Positions 63,206 through 64,000 of a stretch of DNA of 64,000 nt are shown here, one piece after another (the stretch's first letter is position 1; every line of letters begins with the position of its first letter). The notes beneath the pieces are model-generated. The model saw only the letters and a list, made by a program, of their open reading frames with translations. It was not told the origin of the DNA and did no database searches. The position numbers and the translations under genes are program-made. This DNA is from Prorocentrum cordatum (Eukaryota > Sar > Dinophyceae > Prorocentrales > Prorocentraceae): NCBI GenBank assembly GCA_963575745.1, contig CAUYUJ010021048.1:576001-640000 (forward strand). The letters are read 5' to 3'.

Positions 63206-64000
63206 ATCGAGGGGCCTCCTCTGGAGAGGGCCAATCTATAGGAACATCTGTAACACACACACACACAAACACACACACACACGGATTCGTGCCACTGGAG
63301 AGGGCCAGTCTATAGGAACACACGCAAAAACATACGGATTCGTGCCCCTGACCCAAATGTGTCCCGCACCCTGTGTTTTACCGATCGGAATTTCAAAAAA
63401 ACAGTGTTTCGCTCGGGACATCCGCAACATTGCATTCGCTGGCCCGACGCGACCTTGTTATTTATTGCAAATAAATTCGCCGGCCCGTCACAAATAAAGA
63501 CCCAGCCTTTGGTAACAAAACTACTAAAAGAGAACCCTGGGCCTACGCCCCCTACGCCCTTTCCGGGAAAAACAAGGTGCGAGCCCCGGGAAGGGCTCTT
63601 CATTTGAAACAACACAATATGCCCCGGAGGGGGGGGATCAACATTATTCTTTAGACATGATAATTCAACGGCTCCCGCTTGATGCTACCTCCCAATTCAC
63701 TCAGGAACCGCGCTTTCGATCGAACCCTCCGTGCACTTTACCCCGGAGTCGCGCTCTTGCTCGGGGCCTCCTTGTAAACTTACTCAAGCGCCACGCTCGT
63801 AACGCCCATGAATCGCGCTCTCGCACGAGACTCCCTCACAATGCACTCAGGAATTGTGTTCTCGCCTGAGACTTCCTCGCAATGTTCGCAATGCGCTTCA
63901 ATGCCCCGCCGACCCGCCCATTAGGGCCCGCCTGCCCGACCCGCCCGGTAGGGCCCGCTCGCCAAATTTTCTTGCTCCTCTATCTTCCCCCTCCGGCTGA
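63206..64000. repeat. CA tract, dispersed repeat and 45- to 60-base units
   Basis: 63213-63345 has a duplicated GGAGAGGGCCARTCTATAGGA with CA repeats. 63370-63600 resembles 24.59-24.67 kb (ACCGATCGGAATT, TTTCGCTCGGGACA, CGCCGGCCCGTC). 63690-63890 has degenerate units (CTCAGGAATCGCGCTCTCGC-like). No gene. Confidence 0.65.

Overview
The window looks like nuclear DNA of a dinoflagellate, possibly a GC-rich genus such as Prorocentrum or a Symbiodiniaceae member; the sequence does not fix the genus. Four things point there: a relic of the dinoflagellate spliced leader next to a gene start (57657-57677), very short introns using GC as well as GT donors, retroelement polyproteins of dinoflagellate type, and a very high load of GC-rich satellites. 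I see no bacterial operons, tRNAs, rRNAs or CRISPR arrays.

Layout. 1-26 kb: almost only satellites, microsatellites and dispersed repeats, plus one decayed LINE-like 3' end (16.0-17.3 kb). 26.25-34.36 kb, minus strand: a tyrosine-recombinase (YR) retrotransposon (element 1) with gag, reverse transcriptase-RNase H and YR genes. It is bounded by split direct repeats in the order A1-genes-B1-A2-B2, the Ngaro/PAT-type layout, and its genes are cut by at least twelve inferred introns of 46-68 nt. 34.9-57.6 kb, minus strand: the two halves of one GT23 (alpha-1,6-fucosyltransferase-like) gene, separated by a 20.9 kb block. Both borders carry the same GCCTA in the same codon frame, and the joined coding length is 568 codons including the stop. 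The block holds microsatellites, a 3' half element (2b: RNase H-YR-DNA methyltransferase), a 4 kb simple-repeat field, a 5' half element (2a: gag-RT), a nearly complete element 3 (ORF1-gag-RT-RNase H-partial YR-methyltransferase) with a 100-N assembly gap, and a long array of 9-bp repeats. 57.7-64 kb: more satellites.

How the parts work together. Each retroelement family pairs an RT-RNase H, which makes cDNA, with a tyrosine recombinase, which would integrate a circular intermediate. Elements 2 and 3 add a C5-like DNA methyltransferase that could act on the cDNA or the host DNA. Element 1 keeps its visible catalytic residues. Elements 2 and 3 are decayed by frameshifts, lost recombinase tyrosines and several conserved Trp codons turned into stops. 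The fucosyltransferase-like gene is the only recognisable host gene; its leader relic and otherwise intronless reading frame suggest it was once retroposed from a trans-spliced mRNA.
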